A DNA stretch of 64,000 nucleotides from assembly GCA_947502925.1 (NCBI GenBank), contig CANNBS010000008.1, positions 1 to 64,000 on the forward strand. Reading direction: 5' to 3'. Position numbers and translations under genes: made by a program. The notes under the pieces are model-generated. The model saw only the letters and a list, made by a program, of their open reading frames with translations. It made no database searches and was not told the DNA's origin. The DNA is from an uncultured Marinicella sp. (lineage in GTDB: Bacteria; Pseudomonadota; Gammaproteobacteria; Xanthomonadales; Marinicellaceae). Within the stretch, counting starts at the first letter, position 1, and the number at the start of each line of letters is the position of its first letter. Positions 16,221 through 25,217 of the stretch are shown one piece after another.

Positions 16221-16678
16221 GCCAAGCCTTAAGCCATCAACAAATTTTAGACCTGGTGCCACAGCAAGCGCCGTTTCGATTTATTGATAATATTGTCTCA
16301 GTTAACGAGGACGGTATTGTCGGCCAGTACACCTATAAGGAAGATGAATCCTTTTATGCCGGCCATTTTCCGGGTCAGCCGGTGACACCGGGTGTTATTT
16401 TACTGGAAACTATGGCGCAAACCGGGGTGGTGGCCTACGGTTTGTATTTATTATCCTTACAATTAGATCAATCCGAACTCGACCAGTGGCTGACTTTATT
16501 CAGTGATGCCGAGGTCGAATTCAGTCGTCCGGTTTATCCCGGTGAACAAGTCACCATCACCGCTGAAAAAATATTCTGGCGGCGGATGAAATTAAAAGCC
16601 CGCGTCAATATGCACAATGCCGACAACGAACTGGTGGCCTCTTGTGTGATTTCGGGTATGGGAGTGCGTAAACAATGA
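16217..16678 (+). CDS. FabZ-like 3-hydroxyacyl-ACP dehydratase
   Basis: 153 residues, single hot-dog domain. QQAPFRFIDNI and GHFPGQPVTPGVILLETMAQ give the FabZ His50/Glu64 pair. It removes water from 3-hydroxyacyl-ACP. Having FabA-like and FabZ-like enzymes side by side implies that two chain positions or lengths are treated differently. It is coupled by four-base overlaps to the genes on both sides. Confidence 0.92.
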   Translation: MSQALSHQQILDLVPQQAPFRFIDNIVSVNEDGIVGQYTYKEDESFYAGHFPGQPVTPGVILLETMAQTGVVAYGLYLLSLQLDQSELDQWLTLFSDAEVEFSRPVYPGEQVTITAEKIFWRRMKLKARVNMHNADNELVASCVISGMGVRKQ

Positions 16679-17949
16679 GCAACAATCAACAACGAGTGGT
16701 GATTACCGGAATGGGTGTGGTCGCCCCCAATGGTCATGGTCTGGATAGCTATGAACAGGCTTTAAGAAACGGCGTATCCGGTATTCAACACCATGAACAT
16801 CTGGCCGAAACCAATTTCGCCTGTCAGGTCGGTGGTATTCCACAAGGTATTGATGACATAAAAGAAGATTACCTCAGTGAGGAATCCTTACTGGCCATGA
16901 ATGAGGCGATGATTTTTGGCGCCATTGCCGCCATTGATTGCTGGCGTGATGCCGGTCTGCCTGAGCCCGGTGATAAGCCGGACTGGGACACGGGCGCCAT
17001 TATCGGTACCGGTATCAGCGGCCTCGACACCATCGGTAAAAAACTCATTCCCCTGGTGGATAAAGGCCGTGTAAAACGCCTCGGTTCCACCATGGTTGAA
17101 CAAGTCATGGCCAGTTCCAGCAGTGCCAATATTGGCGGCTTACTGGGCTTGGGTGGTCAGGTCACCACTAACTCCAGCGCCTGTACCACCGGTACCGAAG
17201 CGGTTGTTGAAGGCTTTCATAAAATACAATCAGGTCAGACCAAACGTATGCTGGTGGGTGGCACCGAAGGCGCCTCTAAATACAGCTGGGCCGGTTTCGA
17301 TGCTATGCGGGTTTTAGCCCGGGGTTATAACGATAAGCCCACAGAAGCCTCGCGACCCATGAGCGCATCAGCGGTGGGCTTTGTGCCCGGCTCCGGCGCC
17401 GGCATGTTAATGCTTGAATCCCTCGACAGTGCACTGGCACGGGGTGCTGATATTTATGCCGAAGTCATCGGTGTGGCGGTTAATTGCGGCGGCCAGCGTA
17501 ATGGCGGCAGCATCACCTTCCCGAATCCCACCGGTGTTCAGCGTTGTATCCAGAGCGCTTTAAACCTCGCCGGCATTAATGGCTCAGACGTGGATTTAAT
17601 CAACGGCCATTTAACCGCAACCATGGCCGATCCTTATGAAATTAAAAACTGGCAACAAGCCCTTGCTTGTGAACCGCAGCAAATGCCTAAAGTGAATGCC
17701 ACCAAGTCACTTATCGGACATGCACTGGGTGCCGCAGGTGGTCTTGAATGTGTTGCATCCGTGTTACAATTAAGCCGCGGTTTTGTGCATGGCTCTTTAA
17801 ACTGTGAAGATTTGCACCCCGACTTAGAACCCTATGCTGATCGCATTGTCCACACAACCGAAGACAGCGACGCCCGGATTTTGGCTAAAGCCAGTTTTGG
17901 CTTTGGTGATGTGAATGCCTGTACCCTATTTAAAACATTTAATCCTTGA
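16675..17949 (+). CDS. Beta-ketoacyl-ACP synthase I/II family (elongating)
   Basis: 424 residues with the Cys-His-His centre of elongating synthases: Cys in NSSACTTGTEAV (~169), His in NGHLTATMADP and His in KSLIGHALGAAGG. The first His motif differs from the usual HGT: here it is HLTAT, a variant of specialised synthases. Gly-rich FGFGDVNAC closes the protein. It would extend the chain begun by the KASIII. Gene order and overlaps show it is in the same transcript; ACP follows nine bases later. Confidence 0.92.
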   Translation: MSNNQQRVVITGMGVVAPNGHGLDSYEQALRNGVSGIQHHEHLAETNFACQVGGIPQGIDDIKEDYLSEESLLAMNEAMIFGAIAAIDCWRDAGLPEPGDKPDWDTGAIIGTGISGLDTIGKKLIPLVDKGRVKRLGSTMVEQVMASSSSANIGGLLGLGGQVTTNSSACTTGTEAVVEGFHKIQSGQTKRMLVGGTEGASKYSWAGFDAMRVLARGYNDKPTEASRPMSASAVGFVPGSGAGMLMLESLDSALARGADIYAEVIGVAVNCGGQRNGGSITFPNPTGVQRCIQSALNLAGINGSDVDLINGHLTATMADPYEIKNWQQALACEPQQMPKVNATKSLIGHALGAAGGLECVASVLQLSRGFVHGSLNCEDLHPDLEPYADRIVHTTEDSDARILAKASFGFGDVNACTLFKTFNP

Positions 17950-17958
17950 GGAATTATT

Positions 17959-18201
17959 ATGAGTAACGACGTATTTGAACAAGTGAAAGAAATTGTGTCA
18001 CCCTATTGCAAAAACAAAGAAGCTTTGGAATCGGCCACCGCTGAAACCAGCTTTTTAGAAGACCTGCAAATCAACTCGGCCCGGCTGGTGGACATCGTCA
18101 TAGATTTTGAAGATGAGTTTGACATCGAAGTGAGCGACGAAGAAGCCGATAAAATTCGCACCATGGGCGACGCCGTCACTGTCATTAAAGCCAAAACCTG
18201 A
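17959..18201 (+). CDS. Acyl carrier protein
   Basis: 80 residues, acidic. The phosphopantetheine Ser is predicted at 40 in LQINSARLVDIVIDFEDEF; the usual Asp-Ser-Leu is replaced by Asn-Ser-Ala, which marks it as distinct from housekeeping AcpP (Asp-Ser-Leu-Asp). A good GAGGAA site precedes the start. A dedicated phosphopantetheinyl transferase is encoded two genes downstream. A strong hairpin follows the stop codon. Confidence 0.92.
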   Translation: MSNDVFEQVKEIVSPYCKNKEALESATAETSFLEDLQINSARLVDIVIDFEDEFDIEVSDEEADKIRTMGDAVTVIKAKT

Positions 18202-18209
18202 TTACCTCA

Positions 18210-18240
18210 CGGCATCTTGTTTTCACTCCACAAGATGCCG
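18210..18240 (+). other. Strong intra-operon hairpin after the ACP gene
   Basis: An 11-bp perfect stem CGGCATCTTGT/ACAAGATGCCG with a nine-base loop starts nine bases after the ACP stop. The sequence after it (TATTTCTCC) is only weakly U-rich, so partial termination or 3'-end protection is more likely than full termination. Either would raise ACP output relative to the two genes that follow. Confidence 0.7.
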
Positions 18241-18254
18241 TATTTCTCCATTTC

Positions 18255-18995
18255 ATGAAACTATCTCGTCAACAGCGCTGGCCTTTGTTCGTGCAAAAAA
18301 TAGTGGCTTACCTGTGTATGCCTTTGTTATATTTTTTGGTGGTGCTGTGGATGAAGTACATTAAAAATTACCGCATCCATGATTTGCGCTCAGTTCGACG
18401 CCGGTTTAAACAAATTAGCCAACAAAACCCGTCAGGCTTACTTATTTGCCCTAACCACCTGACCTACATTGATTCACTGCTACTGGCCTGGGCATTTTCT
18501 TCCATGGGTTCCTATTTAATTCGTTTCAGGACCTTCTGCTGGAATTTACCCAATGCCCGCAATGTACAGGAAAGTGTCTTGTACCGGGTGATTTGTTATT
18601 TGGGCAAATGTATTTTAATTGACGAAGACCCGGAAAAAGCCAAACAAACCATGAACAAAGCCGCCTATTTGCTCGATCATGGTCACTATGTGATGGTTTT
18701 TCCCGAAGGCCGCCGCAGTCAAAGCGGTCGTGTTGACAGTGAGAATTACATTTACGGTGTCGGTAAACTTCACATGGACAGTCACCTCAATCAGGTGTTA
18801 TGTGTTTATTTGCGTGGAGACAAACAGCAAACAGCCACTAAAATGCCCGCCAGGGGGGATCGGTTTTACATTAGAATGAAGCTGCAAACCATTGACAGTG
18901 AACAACAAGGTCGTCGCGCCATGCGGGCAGCCGCCGGTCAGATGATCAGCACCCTGGAGCAGATGGAAGCCGACTACTTTAAGCAGCACAAATAA
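18255..18995 (+). CDS. PlsC-like 1-acylglycerol-3-phosphate acyltransferase family protein
   Basis: 246 residues with an N-terminal membrane segment (IVAYLCMPLLYFLVVLWMKYI). The acyltransferase motifs are CPNHLTYIDS (NHx4D) and FPEGRRSQSG. It probably transfers the acyl chain made by this island onto a glycerolipid or another acceptor at the inner membrane. No good Shine-Dalgarno is seen, and a hairpin separates it from the ACP gene, so expression may be lower than upstream. The PPTase gene follows after 14 bases. Confidence 0.88.
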   Translation: MKLSRQQRWPLFVQKIVAYLCMPLLYFLVVLWMKYIKNYRIHDLRSVRRRFKQISQQNPSGLLICPNHLTYIDSLLLAWAFSSMGSYLIRFRTFCWNLPNARNVQESVLYRVICYLGKCILIDEDPEKAKQTMNKAAYLLDHGHYVMVFPEGRRSQSGRVDSENYIYGVGKLHMDSHLNQVLCVYLRGDKQQTATKMPARGDRFYIRMKLQTIDSEQQGRRAMRAAAGQMISTLEQMEADYFKQHK

Positions 18996-19009
18996 TCAGG
19001 ATCTGTGAC

Positions 19010-19663
19010 ATGATCGGTAATGATATCGTTGATTTCTCACTCGATGAACAAAAATACTCCAATCGCCGATTTAAAGAACGCATTCTGACCAAAAAAGAAC
19101 AGGATTATTTATCCCGTTCACAGCATCCAAACCAATTTTTGTGGGCCTTATGGGCCGCTAAAGAAGCCGCTTTTAAAGCACTGCAAAGAACTCATCCGAA
19201 ACTAACCTTTTCACCCCGTAACTTTTCAACGACCGTCGACACCCTGAAAGACTTATTAACTACCCCAACCGACGGACGTCAAGAAGGAAAAATAGAATTT
19301 CAGCAACAAACCCTATCAGTCAGGTATCACTGGCCCAAAGACACCGTAGTGCATTGTGTGGCTTGTCTCAAGCCTGAATACTGGCGTCACATAGACAGCC
19401 GTTCGGCCCGGGTGCCTCACTTAACCACTTATCAACAGCAATCACAAGCGGTGCGTGAGCTGGCCCATAAAATAATGACAAAACATCAAATCCATGCCAA
19501 TATCATCAGACCCACACTGACGATGCCAGACTATAACAAACCTGGGCCGCCCATCCTGGTCAACCCCAGAAATCAAAAACCCTTACCCCATATCATCAGT
19601 CTGTCCCATGATCATGACCACGTGGCTGTGGCTTTATATTATCAAGCAAATGGGTTAGAATAG
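19010..19663 (+). CDS. 4'-phosphopantetheinyl transferase (Sfp/AcpS superfamily)
   Basis: 217 residues. The metal and CoA motifs are IGNDIVDF at the N-terminus and WAAKEAAFKAL near residue 60. It converts apo-ACP to holo-ACP, most likely the ACP of the same island. The length fits a two-domain or extended form rather than the ~125-residue AcpS. The C-terminal SLSHDHDHVAVALYY is also characteristic. Last gene of the island. Confidence 0.9.
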   Translation: MIGNDIVDFSLDEQKYSNRRFKERILTKKEQDYLSRSQHPNQFLWALWAAKEAAFKALQRTHPKLTFSPRNFSTTVDTLKDLLTTPTDGRQEGKIEFQQQTLSVRYHWPKDTVVHCVACLKPEYWRHIDSRSARVPHLTTYQQQSQAVRELAHKIMTKHQIHANIIRPTLTMPDYNKPGPPILVNPRNQKPLPHIISLSHDHDHVAVALYYQANGLE

Positions 19664-19690
19664 TTAGAATAGTTTACCCCGTCTTTTGCT

Positions 19691-20341
19691 ATGAAATTAC
19701 CTGCATTTGTTTTTTTATTGTTTGTTTTTGGGCTGAGTCATGCCAAATATGGACTGCATTTTGACGACAGTGGAAATATTATAAAACCTGATCATTATTA
19801 TTTAGCCAAAGGGCTGAAAGATGATAAAGACGGCTTTAAAAAATCAGCACTGAAACATTTTAAGCAATCAGCTGAATTCGGTAACCAATATGCCATGTCT
19901 TTAATCGCCCTATATCATATGCAAGACAAGGATTATGTTTCGGCCCTGGCCTGGTTTAAGCTATTGGATTTAGATCAAATTCCCAACAGTGATTTTTTAT
20001 CAGCCATCATGAGCAATCTGACTAAAATCAGTTCACCAGAGGAAATTAAAGCCGCCAAGGAATTAAAAGCTAAACTTAAAGAAACCTACGGCCATTATCC
20101 GACCCTGCTCAGACGGGAAGCCTGGAAAAAAAGTCTTAAATTCACCGGCACCCGTATTAAAGGCTATATTCCGCCTTTTCTCACCATTCAACTCAATTCA
20201 GGCATGATCGTCACCGGTCACGATGTTCGTCGTCAGGTGGATAATTTTATCTACGAGTACGATTTTGAATTTAGTCAAGGGGATGTCAGTTTGAAAGAAT
20301 TGGAAATCATCGAATCAGAAATAAAAGACGATTCAGAATAA
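19691..20341 (+). CDS. Exported Sel1/TPR-like protein
   Basis: 216 residues with an 18-residue signal peptide (MKLPAFVFLLFVFGLSHA). Residues ~45-80 (SALKHFKQSAEFGNQYAMSL and ALAWFKLLDLD) resemble one or two Sel1 repeats. The rest is unrecognised. It starts 27 bases after the PPTase, so could be co-transcribed, but it has no lipid-synthesis motif. Function unknown. Confidence 0.75.
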   Translation: MKLPAFVFLLFVFGLSHAKYGLHFDDSGNIIKPDHYYLAKGLKDDKDGFKKSALKHFKQSAEFGNQYAMSLIALYHMQDKDYVSALAWFKLLDLDQIPNSDFLSAIMSNLTKISSPEEIKAAKELKAKLKETYGHYPTLLRREAWKKSLKFTGTRIKGYIPPFLTIQLNSGMIVTGHDVRRQVDNFIYEYDFEFSQGDVSLKELEIIESEIKDDSE

Positions 20342-20603
20342 ATACTACAATTCCAATAGACTGAACTGACAAAAATATATCGTTAATCAATCTTGTCGTT
20401 TTTTGACATTCCTAACCGCTGTTTCTCATATTTTATGACCTAAAAATGAGTCTGAGCTATTAGACCACTACAGTTCACTCACTGACATCAATCTCTGATT
20501 AATGCCCTACTGTACAAATTATTCCACAAATTATTCGTGACTTCCGGCAGATTTAATGCTCGGTGGCTTTGTTTATAATAATTATTTTTGAACGGAGCCA
20601 CTT

Positions 20604-21119
20604 ATGAACAGCATCACCATCGAAATCAGTGAGTCGATTAAGCAGCATTTTAATCAATTAACCACTACCTATGACGATGTATTAAATCGACATGATGTTA
20701 ATCGGTCACTATTAAAAATCAGTACGCTCATCGCCAATAGCCAAGACACGTCACTGATAAATCATTTAAAAGACCTGGAAAATATGATCCATATGATCAG
20801 TGATTCACAATGGAACATTTCGTCGGGAAAGGTGCAACGCATTAATGCCGCATTAAGCTATTTTTTAAATGAAGACGACATCATACCTGACAACACGCCT
20901 GGTTTAGGCTATCTGGACGATTGTATTGTTATCAGCAACACCAAAGAGTTTTTAGCCCATGAATTGCAGGATTTCAATGATTTTCAGGCTACTCGGCGTG
21001 TTTACGGTAAAAACAAATGTAAAAATCGTGAAGACTGGAAAAAAATCAAACACCAGGAGACGAGCAGTCGGTTAAGACACCGCAGGACAAGGTTTTCCAT
21101 GAAAAACCGCATGGGATAA
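20604..21119 (+). CDS. DUF1232-domain protein, copy 1
   Basis: 171 residues, paralogous to the next gene. The DUF1232 (YkvA-like) signature is INAALSYFLNEDDIIPDNTP followed by GLGYLDDCIVI, a short helical hairpin that in other proteins is membrane-associated. The N-terminus (SITIEISESIKQHFNQ) and the very basic C-terminus (SSRLRHRRTRFSMKNRMG) flank it. A GGAG site precedes the start. The 262-base gap upstream presumably holds the promoter. Function unknown. Confidence 0.85.
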   Translation: MNSITIEISESIKQHFNQLTTTYDDVLNRHDVNRSLLKISTLIANSQDTSLINHLKDLENMIHMISDSQWNISSGKVQRINAALSYFLNEDDIIPDNTPGLGYLDDCIVISNTKEFLAHELQDFNDFQATRRVYGKNKCKNREDWKKIKHQETSSRLRHRRTRFSMKNRMG

Positions 21120-21172
21120 AAATTAAGGTATAATATAAATCAGTAAAAATACTATTATTTAAGGGGAAATCC

Positions 21173-21688
21173 ATGACATCAATTTCAATTAATATCGACG
21201 AACAGGTCAAAACACATTTTGATCAGTTTATTAAAGAACACGGCACCGACATCAGCACCAATGATATACATGAAGCCCGTGAAAAAATTAAATCAATTCA
21301 TGACCAAAGTAAAGATGCCTATGTTCTGCAGCAAGTCACCAGTTTAGAGTCGATGATCAATATGGTTGAAGACGAATCCTGGCTGACTGATGATGACAGC
21401 AAACAGAAAATAAATGCCACCATACGCTACTTTGTGGATGACAGTGACGTCATCCCCGATCATATCCCGGGCATTGGTTATGTGGATGATTGCATTGTTA
21501 TTGACAACACCATGGACGACATTGAAAACACCCTATTAGAATACATGGATTTTTGCCGAACACGCATGGTTTATGCTAAAAATAAACCGTTTAACATGGA
21601 TGACTGGCAAAAAATAAAAGACCAGGAAGCCACCAGCCGTGCCCGCAACAGACGTTATCGTAAGGCCAGAAAAGCCCGTGGTTGGTAA
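21173..21688 (+). CDS. DUF1232-domain protein, copy 2
   Basis: 171 residues, the same length and plan as its upstream neighbour: INATIRYFVDDSDVIPDHIP then GIGYVDDCIVI, then a basic Arg-rich tail (RARNRRYRKARKARGW). The two differ at most positions outside the core, so the duplication is old. AAGGGG is the ribosome binding site. A terminator ends the pair. Function unknown. Confidence 0.86.
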   Translation: MTSISINIDEQVKTHFDQFIKEHGTDISTNDIHEAREKIKSIHDQSKDAYVLQQVTSLESMINMVEDESWLTDDDSKQKINATIRYFVDDSDVIPDHIPGIGYVDDCIVIDNTMDDIENTLLEYMDFCRTRMVYAKNKPFNMDDWQKIKDQEATSRARNRRYRKARKARGW

Positions 21689-21712
21689 CAGTGGTATATC
21701 AATGAATTCAAG

Positions 21713-21734
21713 AGGGGTCATCAGACCCCTTTTT
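21713..21734 (+). terminator. Intrinsic terminator of the DUF1232 pair
   Basis: The stem AGGGGTC/GACCCCT with loop ATCA is followed by TTTT, 25 bases after the stop. Confidence 0.9.
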
Positions 21735-21849
21735 GCTTTGAACTGTAAATGATAAAGGAAACGCAATGACAAAAAATCTTCCTAATTGTTTACCATCATC
21801 AGGCTAATGCGTCTGTATAATGATTGAATTTGACACTTGATTAAATAAT

Positions 21850-24243
21850 ATGGCACAAACAGGAATCCTCAAAGCCATCTTACACAGGCGTGTGCCACAA
21901 ATTTTAGGCGTTTATGTGGCAGGTTTGTGGCTGTGTGTGGAAATAGCCGACTGGATGAGTGGTCGGTTTACCCTGATTCCTGACTTTTCGGCTTATGTTT
22001 TTATTGTTTTACTCTGCTTAATTCCGTCAGTCATATATATCGCCTGGGCACATGGACAACCGGGCAAAGACGAGTGGACCTGGGGACAATCCCTGTTTGC
22101 TGCCATTAATCTGGTGCTGGCTCTAATTATTGCCATTTCTTTTGGCGGCACAACACCATCCACGTCTCAATCATTAAACCCTTTAAATCAATCCGTTAAC
22201 TTAAAACAAGCCACCTTAGCAGACGGGTATTTAAATCTGCAAGAAACCCGTCATAACCTGAACCAGAAAGTTAGTCTGTTTTTCTGGACCAATGAAGATA
22301 ACCAAACGGATAATAACTGGCTGCGGTATGGCGCTGCCTGGCTGCTGGCAAAAGATTTAAAGCGCACGCCCTATGTAACTGTTGAAACGCCTTTTGATTC
22401 TGATTCCATGCTTTTAGCGCTGCAGGATAAAGGCTACGAAGATGCCATAGGAGAACCACTAACCCTGGCTCGGCAAATTGCCGAAAACCGATCTTCACAG
22501 TGGCTCGTTCGCGGACAATTCTCACAACTGGACAACGGGATTACTTTTGAGGCATCCCTCTACAATGTCCTGACCGGTCAAATGGTTAAAAAAATAAGCC
22601 ACCAGACCAATAACATGTTGCTGGCACTTGATTATATATCCGCTGAGCTATTGAGTCTGATTTTGGCTGATAACGAAGAAGCCTCCAATAAGATACCGCA
22701 ATTAGCCATACAGGATCATATCTCCACCAATATACAAGCCATCCAGTATCTGATTAATTCATTATGGATTGAAGCCTTTGAAAATAATTTCCCTCAAGCC
22801 ATAGAATCACTGAAACTGGCCACTGAAGCCGATCCCTACCTGGCTGAAGCTTATGTGTTACAAATGTTTATGTACCGACAAATGGGTCAGTTTGAACAGG
22901 CACGGTTGATGGCACAAAAAGCGCTGGAGTATGATTTTAAGCTCTATTCTGAAGATGTCTTTCAGGTCACCGCCAATTTATACGCCATGGAAGGTGAAGA
23001 AGATAAAGCGATTAAAGTCTTGGAAAATTGGGTCAAAGAGTATCCCAACAGTGCTGAAGCTTTATTTTTGTTAGGTAATAACCTGGTTGTCAAAGGCCAC
23101 AGACTCGATGACGCCGAACAGGTCTTTAAACAACTTAAACGCATTGAACCGCATAATAAAAATTTATTACGCTTATCACAGGTGTATATTTTAAAAGAAC
23201 AGTTCGATCTGGCAGAAGACGCCATTCGAGCGTTTTTAAGCCATCATCCTAATAATAAAGCAGGTCTGTTAAGTTTAGGTGATGTACTACAAAGGCAAGG
23301 TGATTATGAGGGGGCCACAGCGGTTTTTGAACAAGCGGTATTAACGAACCATAATGACATTGAAGCCGCTGTTCAGTATGAACTAAACAAAGGTTTATCC
23401 AAAGACCCGGATGACGCCATATCTCAGCTCATCACATTAAAACAACAGGCTAAAAACAGCCAACAGCGCTTCACCATTTCACTGGCTTTAGAACAAATGT
23501 ATTTTCAAAAGGGTCAGATTCAAAAGGTTTTAGATACCATAGAGGCCACCAAAGAAGATTCACAAAAGTCCCAGTCATTCATTTCACACATAATGAATTA
23601 TCACGGTAAACGCATAGCCTATCTCACCTTGGTGGGACAAATAGATACCGCGCGTGATGAATTAGATAAACTCAAACAAAGCACCGAAGACCCTTTTAAT
23701 AAAATGCTGGTGTTTATTGAACTGGCCTATTACGATTTTTTAGATGACGCTGAAAGCATCGCCCGGAATCTCGATACCGGTCGGCGTGCCATAACTGAAT
23801 TTAAAGCCTCAATTTACCAACAGTTTATCGATAATTACTCAGCCATTCTGTACCGACTCAATCAGCAGTTTGATCAGGCCATCACAGCTCATAATAAGGC
23901 AATAAAAGAGTCCAAACAATCTTTCATTGCCTTGAAAGACCGAAAAATCATTGAAGAATTTATGTACGAAAAAGCCGACACGCTTTATCAGGCCGGTGAA
24001 TACCAACAAGCCCTTGAACTGATAGATGAAGTGCTCATTGCCAGACCACGCTTTGCCGAAATCCTGCTGTTAAAATATAAAATTTTAAAAGACCAGGAAA
24101 ATACTGAACAAGCCAGTCAGGTCATCGCCGTCTTAGACAGCTACTGGCAAGATGCAGACCCAAACTACAGTCAATATCAACTGTTTCTCGCAGAAAAAAA
24201 GCGCTTAAGCGAACTACGTCTGTCTTATCGTCCCAATAAATAA
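21850..24243 (+). CDS. Membrane-anchored TPR protein
   Basis: 797 residues. Three hydrophobic segments occur in the first ~100 residues (VPQILGVYVAGLWLCVEIAD, VFIVLLCLIPSVIYIAWA, INLVLALIIAISF). Residues ~115-265 form a TolB/FlgO-like alpha-beta domain (VSLFFWTNED, LVRGQFSQL). From ~290 to the end there are about ten TPR units, e.g. YLAEAYVLQMFMYRQMGQFE and AGLLSLGDVLQRQGDYEGA. It resembles the sensor half of winged-helix or kinase-linked TPR proteins without the effector domain. Likely a protein-interaction scaffold; partner unknown. Confidence 0.85.
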   Translation: MAQTGILKAILHRRVPQILGVYVAGLWLCVEIADWMSGRFTLIPDFSAYVFIVLLCLIPSVIYIAWAHGQPGKDEWTWGQSLFAAINLVLALIIAISFGGTTPSTSQSLNPLNQSVNLKQATLADGYLNLQETRHNLNQKVSLFFWTNEDNQTDNNWLRYGAAWLLAKDLKRTPYVTVETPFDSDSMLLALQDKGYEDAIGEPLTLARQIAENRSSQWLVRGQFSQLDNGITFEASLYNVLTGQMVKKISHQTNNMLLALDYISAELLSLILADNEEASNKIPQLAIQDHISTNIQAIQYLINSLWIEAFENNFPQAIESLKLATEADPYLAEAYVLQMFMYRQMGQFEQARLMAQKALEYDFKLYSEDVFQVTANLYAMEGEEDKAIKVLENWVKEYPNSAEALFLLGNNLVVKGHRLDDAEQVFKQLKRIEPHNKNLLRLSQVYILKEQFDLAEDAIRAFLSHHPNNKAGLLSLGDVLQRQGDYEGATAVFEQAVLTNHNDIEAAVQYELNKGLSKDPDDAISQLITLKQQAKNSQQRFTISLALEQMYFQKGQIQKVLDTIEATKEDSQKSQSFISHIMNYHGKRIAYLTLVGQIDTARDELDKLKQSTEDPFNKMLVFIELAYYDFLDDAESIARNLDTGRRAITEFKASIYQQFIDNYSAILYRLNQQFDQAITAHNKAIKESKQSFIALKDRKIIEEFMYEKADTLYQAGEYQQALELIDEVLIARPRFAEILLLKYKILKDQENTEQASQVIAVLDSYWQDADPNYSQYQLFLAEKKRLSELRLSYRPNK

Positions 24244-24473
24244 TAAAGAATTAAGCCGATTAAAGGTAATAACAGGATAATCACTATCCACAACACCTTC
24301 TCACCGGTGGATTTACCCGACCCGACAATTTCAACAATGGCAATAATATCCAGAATTAGAATAATCAGACCGATTAGCCCACCACCCCAGCCATAACCAA
24401 AAAACGGGTCGGCCAGTGCTAATGTGCTAAATGACAGTAACAAAAGAACAGCTAAAATTTGTCTTACTTTCAT
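24225..24473 (-). CDS. Small membrane protein with PLDc_N-like segment
   Basis: 82 residues. The first ~21 residues are a signal peptide or helix ending LALA-DPF. A glycine-rich helix follows (GLIGLIILILDIIAIVEIV), and the end VLWIVIILLLPLIGLILYYLLG is the PLDc_N motif found in small membrane proteins and cardiolipin synthases. GGAGG precedes the start. Its 3' end overlaps the convergent TPR gene by 19 bases. Function unknown. Confidence 0.82.
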   Translation of the reverse strand: MKVRQILAVLLLLSFSTLALADPFFGYGWGGGLIGLIILILDIIAIVEIVGSGKSTGEKVLWIVIILLLPLIGLILYYLLGR

Positions 24474-24674
24474 CAGTTTCCTCCACAGTTAATGACAATT
24501 ATTATACCAAATTTCAGGATTAAATTTGAATGGCCTTAAATTCATGAATAGAAATCAGCATTAAATCCCCACCTTGAACAATCCTAACATCAACCATTAT
24601 GATTAAAATGACATGGGATGATATTAAATTTAACGTTTTGCCAACCGTTAAGGCTGCTTTGACGTCTATCTAAT

Positions 24675-25217
24675 ATGGAAAGTGAAAAAGTCTACATTGA
24701 ACTTCTGTTAATCAAAGCCCAAAACGGAGATCATCACGTCTGGGATGATTTACTGACAATTGTCCGGGGTAAAGTAAAAGCCTTTGCCATTAAAATTTTG
24801 GGTCACTCACATGCCATAGATGATTGTGTTCAAGAGTCCTTATTGACAATTTTTAAAGACATTAAAAAGCTTAAAGATGTGAAAGCATTTCATACATGGC
24901 TGTACCGAGTTGTTTATTCGAAATGCATGGATTACGGACGCAAACACTCTCAAACAGAAGAATCAAGTCGAGAATCAAACGATTACATGACTTCTTTAGA
25001 GCATAGTTTAGATATTAAGACAGCCATTTCCACACTGCCCAAAACTCAGCAGACAATCATTTTTTTATTCTATTATGAAGGCTTTATCATCACTGATATA
25101 GCTAACATATTAGATAAGCCAGCCGGCACCGTTAAATACTTGCTTTTCACAGCCAGAGAACAACTTAAAAATCACTTAAATACATCAAAGCAACCGGAGA
25201 ACAACTATGAATATTGA
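24675..25217 (+). CDS. ECF RNA polymerase sigma factor
   Basis: 180 residues. Region 2 is visible as AIDDCVQESLLTIFKDIKKL and FHTWLYRVVYSKCMDY; region 4 as ISTLPKTQQTIIFLFYYEGF followed by ITDIANILDKPAGTVKYLLF. It should direct RNA polymerase to a small stress or envelope regulon. The downstream DUF6768 gene overlaps by 11 bases and is the likely regulator. No Shine-Dalgarno is evident. Confidence 0.93.
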   Translation: MESEKVYIELLLIKAQNGDHHVWDDLLTIVRGKVKAFAIKILGHSHAIDDCVQESLLTIFKDIKKLKDVKAFHTWLYRVVYSKCMDYGRKHSQTEESSRESNDYMTSLEHSLDIKTAISTLPKTQQTIIFLFYYEGFIITDIANILDKPAGTVKYLLFTAREQLKNHLNTSKQPENNYEY

